The notes under the pieces are model-generated. The model ran no database searches. It saw nothing but the letters and a program-made list of their open reading frames with translations, and was not told the origin of the DNA. Below, in pieces: positions 1 to 9,728 of a DNA stretch of 64,000 nt. The position numbers were made by a program, and so were the translations under genes. Numbering within the stretch: position 1 is the first letter of the stretch; every line of letters starts with the position of its first letter. The stretch is taken from contig NZ_CP189882.1 in assembly GCF_052050035.1 (NCBI RefSeq), forward strand, positions 3,844,001-3,908,000, written 5' to 3'. The stretch comes from Symbiopectobacterium purcellii_A (lineage in GTDB: Bacteria; Pseudomonadota; Gammaproteobacteria; Enterobacterales; Enterobacteriaceae).

Positions 1-423
1 TGACCACGACGCTTCATGCTACCGTTCTGCCGTTGCACGCCAATGCCGTCCAGGAGTCGTAACGCGAACAGGCTTTCGTGAGCCTGCCCAGCACTCAGTA
101 CGATATTTAGCGGGATGCCGCTTCCGTCAGTCGCCATGTGGATTTTGGTGCCATAACCACCTCGTGAGCGACCCAGGCTGTTATCGTTGGTAATATCGGG
201 ATGTTTTTTTGAGCGCCAGCCGCACATTTGAGCGCACAGATATTGCTGCCATCCAGCGCAGTGGCTGACCAGCCAACAATTCCATGAGCATCAAGAAATG
301 AAAGTAACCTATTAAAAATAATGTTAATAACTCCAGACTTTGACCATCTATTGAAACGGTTATAAACGGTTTTTCATGGGCCGTAACGTTCAGGTAAATC
401 ACGCCATGGGGCACCTGAACACA
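1..423 (-). pseudogene. IS427-type IS5 transposase, C-terminal part (gene continues at 3556-3691)
   Basis: Read on the minus strand this gives a DDE transposase segment with GRSRGGYGTKIHMATDGSG and the following LNIVLSAGQAHES, typical of IS5-family IS427-group transposases. The 3' end runs off the window. A run of seven A (minus strand, near 205-212) lies where IS427-group elements join orfA to orfB by frameshift. The gene is split at 423/3556 by an ISL2-type element flanked by a 3-bp ACA duplication. A second, shorter copy lies at 10973-11367. Dead here because of the nested insertions. Confidence 0.8.
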
Positions 424-575
424 AAGCGTGTTGCTTAATAGTGAAATAAGGGTGTTTCGGTGATTGAAGTAAATTTTACGCTGTTCTGAGATGGAAATTC
501 CAAAGACCGGCGCTAAGGAGTAAGAAGGTATCATCAATAAAGGGTCTACGATTCCGTAAAATTTGGGTCATGCAA

Positions 576-1640
576 GGCTTTGTTGAATAAATCGAACTTT
601 CAGGGGATCGCCGGATCAAAGCACTATCATCGCTCCCGATAGCAGCTCCCCATGGCAAAGCAAAAGTTTAAAATCACCAACTGGCCCACCTACAACAAAG
701 CACTCAGACAACGCGGCTCCCTGACGGTCTGGCTTGATGAGTCGGCCATCGCTGCATGGACTGACAGTTCTTCGCCTGAAGGTCGTGGTCGGCCGCTTTA
801 CTACACCGATATGGCTGTTACCACGGTTTTGATGATAAAGCGCGTGTTTAACCTGTCGCTCCGGGCATTACAGGGCTTTGTCGACTCGGTTTTTACACTG
901 ATGAGCCTGCCACTGCGCTGCCCGGACTACTCTCTGGTCAGTCGGCGGGCAAAAACCGTCAGTATCAGCATAAAAACGCCAACGCGTGGTGAAATCTCGC
1001 ATCTGGTCATCGACAGTACCGGTCTGAAGGTCTTTGGCGAAGGTGAATGGAAAGTCAGGCAGCATGGTGCTGACAGACGAAGAGTGTGGCGCAAGCTTCA
1101 TCTGGCAGCAGACAGTGCGACGCATGAGATTATCTGTGCCGACTTATCGCTCAGCGGAACGACAGATGCGCAGGCACTGCCGGGCCTGATTAACCAAACC
1201 CACCGAAAAATCAGGGAAGTGTCAGCAGACGGTGCTTATGACGCCCGTTACTGCCACGATGCGTTGCTAAGAAAGAAAATCAGGCCCCTTATCCCGCCGC
1301 GAAGCGGAGCCAAATACTGGCCGGACAAGTACCATGAACGTAACCATGCGGTGGCGAATCAGCGTCTGAGCGGGAGTAATGATATGTGGAAAAAGAAAGT
1401 GGGTTATCACCGGCGTTCAGTGGCAGAAACAGCGATGTTCCGCATAAAAACTTTGTTGGGTGGCCATCTGAGCCTGCGTGACTATGAGGCTCAAGTAGGT
1501 GAAGCCATAGCGATGGTCAAAGCGCTGAACCGTATGACGTTATTGGGTTTGTTGGGTATGCCACACAGCGTCAGGATAGGATAACAGGTGTAGCAGAGGG
1601 AGTCATCCTGTCGGCTAATTCTGATTTATTCAACAAAGCC
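576..1640 (+). mobile_element. IS903-type IS5 element, intact copy A
   Basis: 1,065 bp. The 18-bp terminal inverted repeats begin ggctttgttgaataaatc at both tips. The element is flanked by a perfect 9-bp target duplication, gtcatgcaa (567-575 and 1641-1649), as expected for the IS903 group. It carries one complete transposase gene. Two further copies in the window (8698-10927 and 52909-53963) are broken. The first 15 bases of its repeats are shared with the MITE1 element, so it is the likely source of the transposase that moves MITE1. Confidence 0.93.
652..1584 (+). CDS. IS5-family transposase, complete (310 aa)
   Basis: This is a DDE transposase that cuts and pastes the surrounding element. 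The N-terminal region (KITNWPTYNKALRQRGSLTV) is typical of the IS903-group DDE domain. The catalytic acidic residues are visible in LVIDSTGLKVFG, SADGAYD and RSVAETAMFRIK, in the usual order. Length fits the family. No stop or frameshift, so this copy is probably functional and could act in trans on related ends, including MITE1. Start ATG at 652 gives the MAKQKFK N-terminus also seen in the divergent copy at 52985. Confidence 0.93.
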   Translation: MAKQKFKITNWPTYNKALRQRGSLTVWLDESAIAAWTDSSSPEGRGRPLYYTDMAVTTVLMIKRVFNLSLRALQGFVDSVFTLMSLPLRCPDYSLVSRRAKTVSISIKTPTRGEISHLVIDSTGLKVFGEGEWKVRQHGADRRRVWRKLHLAADSATHEIICADLSLSGTTDAQALPGLINQTHRKIREVSADGAYDARYCHDALLRKKIRPLIPPRSGAKYWPDKYHERNHAVANQRLSGSNDMWKKKVGYHRRSVAETAMFRIKTLLGGHLSLRDYEAQVGEAIAMVKALNRMTLLGLLGMPHSVRIG

Positions 1641-1884
1641 GTCATGCAACCGAGGCGCTTGATACCCGCGATGGCGTGTTCAACTGTAATACGGATGCCC
1701 GAGATTATTTTATTTTCTTGTTTTTGTTCAGGCGATAAAGGGCTTTGTTGAATAATTTAACCGTTTGATTTACATCTTCTTTAGTTAGAATGCATTTACA
1801 GAGAATGTATTTTGTTAGAACGACAAATCAAATAGTTAGCACAATAAAAAGCATTCCGAGAGGAAAAATTAGTCGTTGAAATTT

Positions 1885-3193
1885 GAGTCTGTAAAGAATT
1901 TTGTGTAAATGGCTCCATTGCTTAACCGGAGATTCGTTCTCCATACATCAACATGAATTGGCTCATAGCAGGTTTCCAGTCTCTGATTGGCAAGGTCCAT
2001 TTAGCAGAGATATTATGCAAGGCTAGATAGAGTAATTTTATCACCGAGTCATCCGTTGGAAATATTCGTCGCGTTTTCGTTATCTTGCGCAATGAAGCAT
2101 TTAACGACTCTATCGCGTTGGTGGTGTAGATAACCTTGCGGATCTCCGGCGGAAAGTCAAAAATGACGATGAGACGTTCCCAATTATTTCTCCACGACGG
2201 GCTGATCGTCGGGAACTGTTCATCCCATTTGGCCGCGAAGGCATCCAGGGCCTCTTCAGCGCCCTCTAGCGTTGCGGAACTATAGATGGTGCGCAGGTCA
2301 GCAGCAACGGCCTTACGCTCTTTCCAGCCGACGTAGCGCAGCGAGTTCCGCACCTGATGCACAATGCAGAGCTGTACCCGCGTATGCGGGTAAACAGCTT
2401 CAATGGCATCAGGAAAGCCTTTCAGGCCATCGCAGCAGGCGACGAAGATGTCCTTTAGCCCACGATTTTTCAGTTCTGTCATCACAGATAACCAGAACTT
2501 GGCCCCCTCAGTTTTGGCTATCCATAGCCCCAGCAGCTCTTTTTCGCCCTGGCCGTTGACGCCGAGGGCCAGATAAACAGACTTGTTGGCCACGGCTCCG
2601 CCGTCCTGGCTTTTGACAACAATACAGTCAAGGTAAACAATGGGATAAAGCGCATCCAGCGGCCGTTGCTGCCAGCGCTTAACTTCATCCATCACAGCAT
2701 TGGTCACTTGAGAAATGAAGCCAGCGGAAACATCGACCCCGTAGACTTCTTTAAAGTGTGCCTGAATATCACGGGTTGATAACCCTCTGGAATAGAGAGA
2801 AATAATGCGGTCATCGAAGCCGTTAAGCTGTTTTTCGTGCTTACCGATCAGTGTCGGCTCGAAGGTACTGTTGCGGTCGCGCGGAATATCGAGCTCGATC
2901 TCCCCATTTTGGCTACGTACGCTCTTGGATGTCTTGCCATTGCGTGAGTTGCCTGAATGATTACCAGCCGGGTCATGCTTAGCATACCCAAGGTGCATCT
3001 CCATCTCAGCTTCAAGAACCCGTTCCGCCAGTCTTTTAGTCAGCACCTTGAGTAGGCCTGATTCACCCAGCAGATCCTGAGGGGAGTGACAATCTTGAAG
3101 CAGTTGGTCAATAAGTTCGTTGCTGATAGGCATTTTGTTATCCTTTGAAGGTTTTCCTCAAAATGCCATTTACACAGATTATTTTACAGTCTC
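1885..3193 (-). mobile_element. IS256-family element, intact copy A
   Basis: 1,309 bp from gagtctgtaaag to its imperfect complement tttacagtctc. It is flanked by the perfect 8-bp duplication tgaaattt and carries one uninterrupted transposase gene on the minus strand. Further copies are at 11641-13612 (degraded, nested) and 57474-58782 (two stop codons). Confidence 0.93.
1922..3133 (-). CDS. IS256-family (Mutator-type) transposase, complete (403 aa)
   Basis: The protein begins MPISNELIDQLLQDC and has the features of the Transposase_mut family. The DDE residues are visible in VYLDCIVVKSQ, VACCDGLKGF and TTNAIESLNASL. Full family length with no internal stop. IS256 elements move through a circular copy-out intermediate and leave 8-9 bp duplications, matching the flanks here. 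Because this reading frame is open throughout, it is the best candidate for the active IS256 copy in the window. Confidence 0.93.
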   Translation of the reverse strand: MPISNELIDQLLQDCHSPQDLLGESGLLKVLTKRLAERVLEAEMEMHLGYAKHDPAGNHSGNSRNGKTSKSVRSQNGEIELDIPRDRNSTFEPTLIGKHEKQLNGFDDRIISLYSRGLSTRDIQAHFKEVYGVDVSAGFISQVTNAVMDEVKRWQQRPLDALYPIVYLDCIVVKSQDGGAVANKSVYLALGVNGQGEKELLGLWIAKTEGAKFWLSVMTELKNRGLKDIFVACCDGLKGFPDAIEAVYPHTRVQLCIVHQVRNSLRYVGWKERKAVAADLRTIYSSATLEGAEEALDAFAAKWDEQFPTISPSWRNNWERLIVIFDFPPEIRKVIYTTNAIESLNASLRKITKTRRIFPTDDSVIKLLYLALHNISAKWTLPIRDWKPAMSQFMLMYGERISG

Positions 3194-3555
3194 TGAAATT
3201 TTATAATGCTTATATAAATCAGTATCTTAAATTATTCAACAAAGCCCATTTTAAATACAATAAAATAAAAAGCAGTTTATCTAATGGGGTTGGGATAAAT
3301 CCTTTCTGCCCTGCACCCATCTGCCGCTCGTGATCTTTTCGATTCTTTTTCCGATAAATCAAATAACAAGCTGAAAATTCAGCGGCTAAATTTTTCAATT
3401 CTTCGACTGATAATCCAATGATTGCTTTACATAAACGATTATCTCGTAACAACCGCTCTTTGTTGATCATTTCAAACCTTTATTCTCTAAGTTAAACCTC
3501 TTTTTATTCTCAATAGCCTGACAAAAAATGCAAGTCTCTATTCAGCAACTAGTTT

Positions 3556-3691
3556 ACAGTATCCAGAACATGCCGTTGACGATTTTGCGATGTTCTGCCC
3601 ATGGCCGGCCTGCCTGCGGAGATGTCAAAACGGTTGGTAACAAGGGCTCAATGATTGCCCATGCTTCATCAGAAAGATCGTAGCGAGCCAT
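3556..3691 (-). pseudogene. IS427-type IS5 transposase, N-terminal part
   Basis: Minus-strand start at 3691 gives MARYDLSDEAWAIIEPLLP, continuing in frame toward RPWAEHRKIVNGMF before the ISL2-type insertion at 3555. This is the 5' half of the gene whose 3' half is at 1-423. Compared with the copy at 10973, this one keeps four bases (around 3610-3620) that the other has lost, so its N-terminal frame is intact. Confidence 0.78.
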
Positions 3692-3734
3692 AATCCAAAG
3701 TGTCTTAGAAACAGATGGATACTATAGATCAAGC

Positions 3735-3751
3735 AATTAAGGGACACAGCC
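3735..3751. repeat. Terminal repeat of the IS427-type element
   Basis: aattaagggacacagcc; its complement, ggctgtgtcccttaatt, recurs at 61582-61598. Both copies abut a CTAG, which suggests that this is the element tip and that CTAG is part of the target. Assignment as the tip is inferred from the repetition. Confidence 0.55.
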
Positions 3752-3755
3752 TAGG

Positions 3756-3835
3756 CAGTTGGAAGATGACAATCAACGATTAAAGAGGCTGGTTGCTGAC
3801 CTCAGACTGGATAAAGAGATGTTACATTTTACGAA
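3756..3835 (+). pseudogene. IS3-family OrfA, C-terminal fragment
   Basis: Translates to QLEDDNQRLKRLVADLRLDK followed by EMLH. This is the leucine-zipper end of IS3-family OrfA (usual form LEEENARLKKLVADLTLDKEML). No upstream helix-turn-helix part is present, and the sequence after 3838 does not continue as OrfB. The preserved fragment is about 27 residues. Related IS3 debris lies at 11401-11640 (OrfB end) and 15853-16026 (OrfA start). Confidence 0.7.
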
Positions 3836-4006
3836 GGTGCCACGTGGACGGCATATCAGGAAATTTGGTGTGTCGACCATCGCTGGCATTCAAACTGCAT
3901 TTTCCACAGGGGACAATGGCCCATTCCCAGTCGAAATGCAACAAAGTGACCCACTGGCCAGACCCGGATAAAATCACCGTTCTGGCCCTACTGGAGATCC
4001 CGTTGC

Positions 4007-5001
4007 ATGCAGGGAAAACATCTGACTCACAAAGAGCGGTTCTACATCGAAAAACGGCGTGGTGATGGGGTTAACCAGGCCACCATCGCCCGGGAACTGG
4101 AGCTTCCTCGTTCTACCATCAGCAGGGAACTCAGACGCAATACCGACGCCGCTTTCAACGGGGTCTATTCCTGCAGAAGGGCCGAAACGTTGGCCAGAGG
4201 GCGGCGGCAGAAAACACGGCCGGACAGCGTGATTAACCAGCTTGAACCGCACATTCAGGACTTTATCAGAACGGCGCTGTCTACCCACACCTCACCTGAG
4301 GTCATCAGTGGGCGCCTGGTCCTGGAATTTGGCCTGTCCGTCAGCAAGAACTCGCTCTATAGCCAACCGACTTAAAAATGATTACATCCTATGCCCTGAT
4401 ATGCGGCAAAGAAGCATAGCTGGCTGTTATCAAAATAATGTCGCTTGGCTATAACTATCAGACCGATGAGAACAAACGCGGTCCTATTCCCAACCGTGTT
4501 GGCATTGAGCAGCGGCCGGCCGTTGCTGACCTCAAACAGGAACCCGGGCATTTCGAGATTGACACCATCTTTGGCAAAGATCAGAAATCATTCCTGCTGA
4601 CGGTGGTCGATAAAGCCGTCAAGCTGGTCATCATTCGCAAACTGCCCAACAAGCGAGCAGAGACAGTGGTAGCGGCCTTCAGGGACATCGTTGCCAATAC
4701 CTTCTGCGAGTTTAAAACCCTGACTGCTGACAACGGTTCTGAATTTTCCCAGCACAGGGAAATTACAAAAGTCACGGGGGCACCGGTCTACTTTGCCCGG
4801 CCATATCATTCCTGGGAACGCGGGTTGAATGAGCATACCAACGGGCTGATACGGCGTTTTTACCCGAAGGGAACGGACTTCAATTATGTCACCCATCGCA
4901 AGGTTGCAGCACTCGAACACCTGCTCAATACGCGAGGCCGAAAATCGCTGGGTTATCGTTCTCCAAATGAGGTATTTTTAACGCACTTACAGGCGGCATA
5001 A
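4007..5001 (+). pseudogene. IS30-family transposase, broken by MITE2
   Basis: The N-terminal helix-turn-helix region is clear (HLTHKERFYIEKRRGDGV, then ATIARELELPRSTISRELRR). The C-terminal DDE domain has FEIDTIFGKDQKS, TADNGSEF and GLNEHTNGLIRRFYPKG, the usual IS30 catalytic blocks. MITE2 (4360-4451, with TA at 4358-4359 and 4452-4453) falls between them. Compared with the copy at 12243, roughly 65 bp around the MITE are also missing, so removing the MITE would not fully restore the gene. Confidence 0.85.
4360..4451 (+). repeat. MITE2 copy a (92 bp)
   Basis: 92 bp beginning tagccaaccgacttaaaaat and ending aatgtcgcttggcta. It is flanked by TA duplications at 4358-4359 and 4452-4453 and lies inside the IS30 transposase gene. 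Subtype A (contains atgccctgatatgcgg). Confidence 0.92.
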
Positions 5002-5148
5002 TGCCCTACCGTTTTGTTGCGTTTCGACTGGGAATGGGGCAACAGGCACGGTTCAAGTTCATTTATCATCTATGTTGTGCTCTAATACTGGTTATCAATT
5101 TTACAAAAAATCATTCATGCATATTGATTCATATGTGGTGGAATAGAA

Positions 5149-6285
5149 ATGGAAATAAGTAGAAATCTTAGCGAAAGTAGTAAATTACAGAGATTGGTGT
5201 TTTTCCTATCAGGTTTCGGGATGAGTGTTTTGTTTTTACCTTTTATGGCCTTATCTTTAATTTTAAACGCAAAGAATATTTTCAAGCACAAAATAAAATA
5301 CACATTCACTTTTCTTTATTTGATTTTTTTTATATTCATATTTTCAACATTTGCAATAGGCGCCGATAACTTCATCACTCCATCGCCATACAATGTAATG
5401 TTTGCAATTTTGATTTTAATAACATATTTGGGATCCGCAATTGAATTTCACAATGATAGTGAGAAGATTAAACTATTTACCTATTATTTAGCAGGAATAT
5501 GTGTGCAGAGTTTATGTATCATTTTCTATAGTTATCTTAATGGAGAAAATTATGGATATGGTAAACTTATAAATCCTTTTACTGGCAATGACATGAATTC
5601 ACCGTCTGTTAGTAATGTTATGGGGCTGTCAATGTCAGCTACTATGTTTTATATTTTTTATAGGTTAGGAGTAAGAAGAATATACAGCTGCGGATTATTC
5701 TTTATTATATTAGCTGCCGGTATTTTTTTATCTGGCAGGACGTTCTTTTTACTTTCCGTGATTACCATTTTTCTTCTTATGGTTAGAGGCATGTCATTAA
5801 AAAAAACAATACAGATATTAATATTATTTCCCTTTGTGATTAGTTTATTTTTATTCCTTATGCCTGACTGGATGGTTAAACATTATGATTTTGCCCTTGG
5901 TAGAATGGGGGAAGGTTTTGAAAGTAAAAGATTTAAGCATTGGTCACATGGAATAGCGATATTCATGCACTATCCATTTGGTGGTTTCACTGTGGATAAA
6001 TCAATAGAAAGCACCAACTGGTATCATAATATACTCCTTGATACAGCTAGGGTGGCTGGTTTAATACCTGTTTTTTGTTATGTACTTTTCACTATAGCAT
6101 CATTATTTATGTTTTATAATAGCAAAAAAACAACATATAAATACTTTGGTTTTATAATGTTTGTTATATCGTTTTTAATAATGCAGCAGGATGTTATTTT
6201 TGAGGGTGAGTATAGAATGCTAATTGTGCTGTTCTTATCTGCAGTTATTATATCAACTAAAAATAGATCGAGAGATACGTTGTGA
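5149..6285 (+). CDS. Wzy / O-antigen-ligase-like polytopic membrane protein (378 aa)
   Basis: This is a hydrophobic protein with about ten membrane segments. It has a loop holding SGRTFF and a late HNILLDTARVAGLIP block, features of the O-antigen polymerase/ligase superfamily (Wzy, WaaL). Such proteins polymerise or transfer O-antigen units in the inner membrane. The coding sequence is distinctly AT-rich compared with the cycA and yej genes, which suggests foreign origin. It is followed by a strong hairpin terminator and faces a phage tailspike remnant, so a phage-borne serotype-conversion gene is plausible. Start ATG 5149 follows a weak ribosome site (ggtgg). The exact substrate cannot be read from sequence. 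Confidence 0.72.
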   Translation: MEISRNLSESSKLQRLVFFLSGFGMSVLFLPFMALSLILNAKNIFKHKIKYTFTFLYLIFFIFIFSTFAIGADNFITPSPYNVMFAILILITYLGSAIEFHNDSEKIKLFTYYLAGICVQSLCIIFYSYLNGENYGYGKLINPFTGNDMNSPSVSNVMGLSMSATMFYIFYRLGVRRIYSCGLFFIILAAGIFLSGRTFFLLSVITIFLLMVRGMSLKKTIQILILFPFVISLFLFLMPDWMVKHYDFALGRMGEGFESKRFKHWSHGIAIFMHYPFGGFTVDKSIESTNWYHNILLDTARVAGLIPVFCYVLFTIASLFMFYNSKKTTYKYFGFIMFVISFLIMQQDVIFEGEYRMLIVLFLSAVIISTKNRSRDTL

Positions 6286-6332
6286 AGCATAAGGAAGTGA
6301 TGTGCTTTATCACCTCGCTTCCTTATTCTTGT
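6286..6332 (+). terminator. Rho-independent terminator after the Wzy-like gene
   Basis: The arms ataaggaag and cttccttat enclose an inner stem gtgat/atcac, followed by tcttgtttt. Placed directly after the stop codon at 6285. Confidence 0.75.
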
Positions 6333-6403
6333 TTTCTCATATAGGAAGCTCATACCACGTTTTGCATCCCAGCTAATCGGAACCGCTGCTGAAGAGGCTC
6401 CAC

Positions 6404-6592
6404 GGCTTTGTTGAATAATTTAACCGTTTGATTTACATCTTCTTTAGTTAGAATGCATTTACAGAGAATGTATTTTCTTAGAACGACAAATCAAATAGTT
6501 AGCACAATAAAAAGCATTCCGAGAGGAAAAATTAGTCGTTGAAATTTTATAATGCTTATATAAATCAGTATCTTAAATTATTCAACAAAGCC
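6404..6592. repeat. MITE1 copy 2 (189 bp)
   Basis: Full-length element with both 19-bp tips. The flanks are aggctccac (6395-6403) and aggttccac (6593-6601), a 9-bp duplication with one mismatch. The mismatch suggests an older insertion, or a point mutation since. Confidence 0.9.
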
Positions 6593-6752
6593 AGGTTCCA
6601 CCAGAAGCGTTTAGAATACTAAATGTAACGTTGATAGAATCAGCAAAAATAAGAACAATGTATGAGCCAGCCTGCCCGTAACAGTTAGCATTTATTAATG
6701 GGTAGCGCACCGACCAGTATATGAGCAATGCGTCCTCCACTAAGGAAATAAC

Positions 6753-8697
6753 CTACGCAAATACTGAAGTCTTGACCCCCTGAATGTTACGCACTGACCC
6801 ATGAGCCCAATTTCTCTTGACGAAAAGAGATGTGTCTAAACCGGCGGCAGTGACAGAACCATCCGATATATCAACTCGTCCTCCTGACGGCATGAACCAC
6901 ATATAACTTGATGACAGACTTGCGTGAGTCACGTTGCGCCCTATCAAATTCGCAGCCATGTTGTGCCGAACGTGATTTCTGAGTGGGGCATCCGTTTTTA
7001 TATAAGCACCATCAACAATGAACAAACCCTTAGCGACAGCAGATCCGCCGCTCTGCTCGCCGCTCATTACAATTCCATCATTATTAGAACCACCGCCACC
7101 ATTACCACCAACGATGCTCGTTTCGAGTATTTCAACTAACCCATCGGAAGCAAAAGCGTAAATGTAAGCCTGTTTACTAACATTCGCAGTCAGGCAATCA
7201 ATAAGTTTTGTATTTTTTATTGATATGTTCTTTATCGGAGTGTCTCGGTTGTAGCTGGACCCTCGGCCGGATACAGAAATGCAGCGACCATTAGTGCACC
7301 TTGTCATCTCAGTATTGGTAATTGAGACGTTTGTAAATGCACCGTTGTACAAATCGATGCCGGTTTTTGTATCGGACGCTTTCGTTCCGGTTATACGCCA
7401 TGATTTTGACTCCGAAACCGCGCCATTGTTTACCCCGTTATTCCCCCGAAGTACTCCGCCGCAATTTTTAACCTCGTTGTTAATGTACGTGACATTTTGA
7501 TTTGGAACGCGCCAATCAGCATCACTGCCCATAGCGGCATAGTTCGCAAAATGCGCATTTGCAGGACCTATATTTTCATAATGACAATTTTCTACAGTCT
7601 GCCCTTGTACGCTGAACAGATTATGCCCTCCATACCACGAGTTTTTAAATCGGCAGTTGCGCAACGTAACATTTGCACACTTAATCATGTAAACGCCGAA
7701 GCTATAGTTATCACCAGTTAAAAATGACGCGCTAACGGGGTCTGCAAGAGAACCGTTATTTGAGTTTAGATAAAGACCTTCCAATTTAAAGTCAGTGATA
7801 GGGCCAATTGCTGTGAGGGTAAAGTCACGAATAAAGTTAGAGAAAATATTGCAGCGAGAAGCCATCAGCCTGATTTCAGGATAAGAGCCATCACCATAAA
7901 AATGCGTTCCAGAGTTTGCCGGAATGATGCCCTTCCATTCAGAAGAATCATTAATACCATAGAACTCGCGTGGTTTAGGAACTAAGACTGACACTCCGGC
8001 ATCAGCAGCCCGCTGGAAGGCGGAAGTATCTTCATGAATGTGTACACCATCACCAACTGCACCAGCCATCTGCACTGTAAGACTCTGCCCAACAGACCAC
8101 TTAATCCTTACTCCGTCAGTAGTAACAAAGCAGGTAAAACCATCATCCGCACTCGTAGAGTCATCACTTACGAAAAGACGCCCACCACCAATACCAGGAA
8201 CGAAACTGTGATAGCCCAGCAACTGAATTTCCTGACCTGAAGATAAACCAGTAAGCGCCCTTAGTTTTACAACATCAGCACATAGACGTACTAATGATGA
8301 CCCGTGGGGGCACTCTAGCCTATTACGAAGCGTTGTATCACCGATACATCTCCACGCCTGTCCATCTATTCCGCCAGTTGTCTCTGGATTCGAACCGGCG
8401 GGAACGACTTTGGGAAGCGAGCAGTCTCATCGATAATACTCCCCATCGCTTTCGCTAAAGAGAACTTCGTTAGGATTACTGCTGGTATTGCCCAATTTAA
8501 AAGACTTCTTCGTGATATAGCCATAGGCTGTCATTGCCCTGTTTGCATTGAGATCAATGCCAACCATTCTACGCCGAGGAGTACCAAGACGTTCAACCCA
8601 AATTTCGTCATTAAAGTTTACAACATTATCCAAATTCTCGGCATTATCGAACGAATCTTTTGCTGCCGCATAGCCAAGGAGATTTCTGGTGTTATAT
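6753..8697 (-). pseudogene. Phage tailspike (parallel beta-helix type), truncated and with a nonsense codon
   Basis: The minus-strand frame is open from the IS5 edge at 8697 to a TAG at 6753, apart from one TGA at 8427-8429 where TGG (Trp) is expected (EYYR, stop, DCSLPKVVPAG). The N-terminal side (NVVNFNDEIWVERLGTPRRR) is the particle-binding type seen in podophage and siphophage tailspikes. The remainder has repeated short strands with N-rich turns (VTLRNCRF, YINNEVKNCGG, VSITNTEM), typical of right-handed beta-helix tailspikes that bind or cut O-antigen. The 5' end is lost to the IS5 element. After the TAG the same frame stays open through the MITE1 junction (6592/6404) to about 6330, so the original protein may have been longer. 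Confidence 0.75.
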
Positions 8698-8839
8698 GGC
8701 TTTGTTGAATAAATCAGAATTAGCCGACAGGATGACTCCCTCTGCTACACCTGTTATCCTATCCTGACGCTGTGTGGCATACCCAACAACGTCATACGGT
8801 TCAGCGCTTTGACCATCGCTATGGCTTCACCTACTTGAG

Positions 8840-9028
8840 GGCTTTGTTGAATAATTTAAGATACTGATTTATATAAGCATTATAAAATTTCAACGACTAA
8901 TTTTTCCTCTCGGAATGCTTTTTATTGTGCTAACTATTTGATTTGTCGTTCTAACAAAATACATTCTCTGTAAATGCATTCTAACTAAAGAAGATGTAAA
9001 TCAAACGGTTAAATTATTCAACAAAGCC
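8840..9028. repeat. MITE1 copy 3 (189 bp) with perfect duplication
   Basis: Full-length with perfect 19-bp tips and perfect 9-bp target duplication ctacttgag at 8831-8839 and 9029-9037. Inserted in the C-terminal codons of an IS5 transposase. Confidence 0.95.
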
Positions 9029-9728
9029 CTACTTGAGCCTCATAGTCACGCAGGCTCAGATGGCCACCCAGCAAAGTTTTTATGCGGAACATCGCTGTTT
9101 CTGCCACTGAACGCCGGTGATAACCCACTTTCTTTTTCCACATATCATTACTCCCGCTCAGACGCTGATTCGCCACCGCATGGTTACGTTCATGGTACTT
9201 GTCCGGCCAGTATTTGGCTCCGCTTCGCGGCGGGATAAGGGGCCTGATTTTCTTTCTTAGCAACGCATCGTGGCAGTAACGGGCGTCATAAGCACCGTCT
9301 GCTGACACTTCCCTGATTTTTCGGTGGGTTTGGTTAATCAGGCCCGGCAGTGCCTGCGCATCTGTCGTTCCGCTGAGCGATAAGTCGGCACAGATAATCT
9401 CATGCGTCGCACTGTCTGCTGCCAGATGAAGCTTGCGCCACACTCTTCGTCTGTCAGCCCAATGCTGCCTGACTTTCCATTCACCTTCGCCAAAGACCTT
9501 CAGACCGGTACTGTCGATGACCAGATGCGAGATTTCACCACGCGTTGGCGTTTTTATGCTGATACTGACGGTTTTTGCCCGCCGACTGACCAGAGAGTAG
9601 TCCGGGCAGCGCAGTGGCAGGCTCATCAGTGTAAAAACCGAGTCGACAAAGCCCTGTAATGCCCGGAGCGACAGGTTAAACACGCGCTTTATCATCAAAA
9701 CCGTGGTAACAGCCATATCGGTGTAGTA

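Larger units (their letters stand above)
1741..3246. repeat. MITE1 copy 1, interrupted by IS256
   Basis: The left part is 1741-1884 and the right part 3202-3246. The IS256 element sits between them, with the 8-bp duplication tgaaattt at 1877-1884 and 3194-3201. Removing the IS and one duplication restores a 189-bp element with tips ggctttgttgaataattta and its complement. There is no 9-bp duplication outside the MITE, in keeping with loss of adjacent ISL2-type sequence. Confidence 0.88.
424..3555 (-). mobile_element. ISL2-type IS5-family element, degenerate copy with nested insertions
   Basis: The flanks 421-423 and 3556-3558 are both ACA, the target duplication. The ends match those of the intact copy at 14481-15517. 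Between them lie an IS903-type IS5 element (576-1640) and a MITE1 (1741-3246) that itself carries IS256 (1885-3193). About 485 bp present in the intact copy are missing at the MITE1 junction, between the sequences now at 1740 and 3247. Transposase pieces remain at 476-575 (C-terminal), 1641-1740 and 3249-3470 (N-terminal, beginning MINKERLLRDNRL). Confidence 0.8.
3919..5040 (+). mobile_element. IS30-family element copy 1, interrupted by MITE2
   Basis: The ends are near-complementary: gcccattcccagtcgaaatg on the left and the complement of gcgtttcgactgggaatggg on the right. The transposase gene inside is cut by MITE2 at 4360-4451. A second IS30 copy is at 12154-13255. Confidence 0.85.

Noticed and set aside
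4360..4451. MITE2 as a REP/BIME element or small RNA gene
   Set aside because: TA duplications at every copy, the fixed 92-bp length and shared tips with IS630 show that it is a transposed unit. It also lies inside genes, unlike REP elements. Transcription was not assessed.
6114..6353. A separate 79-residue minus-strand gene overlapping the end of the Wzy-like gene
   Set aside because: It is the continuation of the tailspike frame or an antisense shadow of the Wzy-like gene; there is no ribosome site and no recognisable domain.
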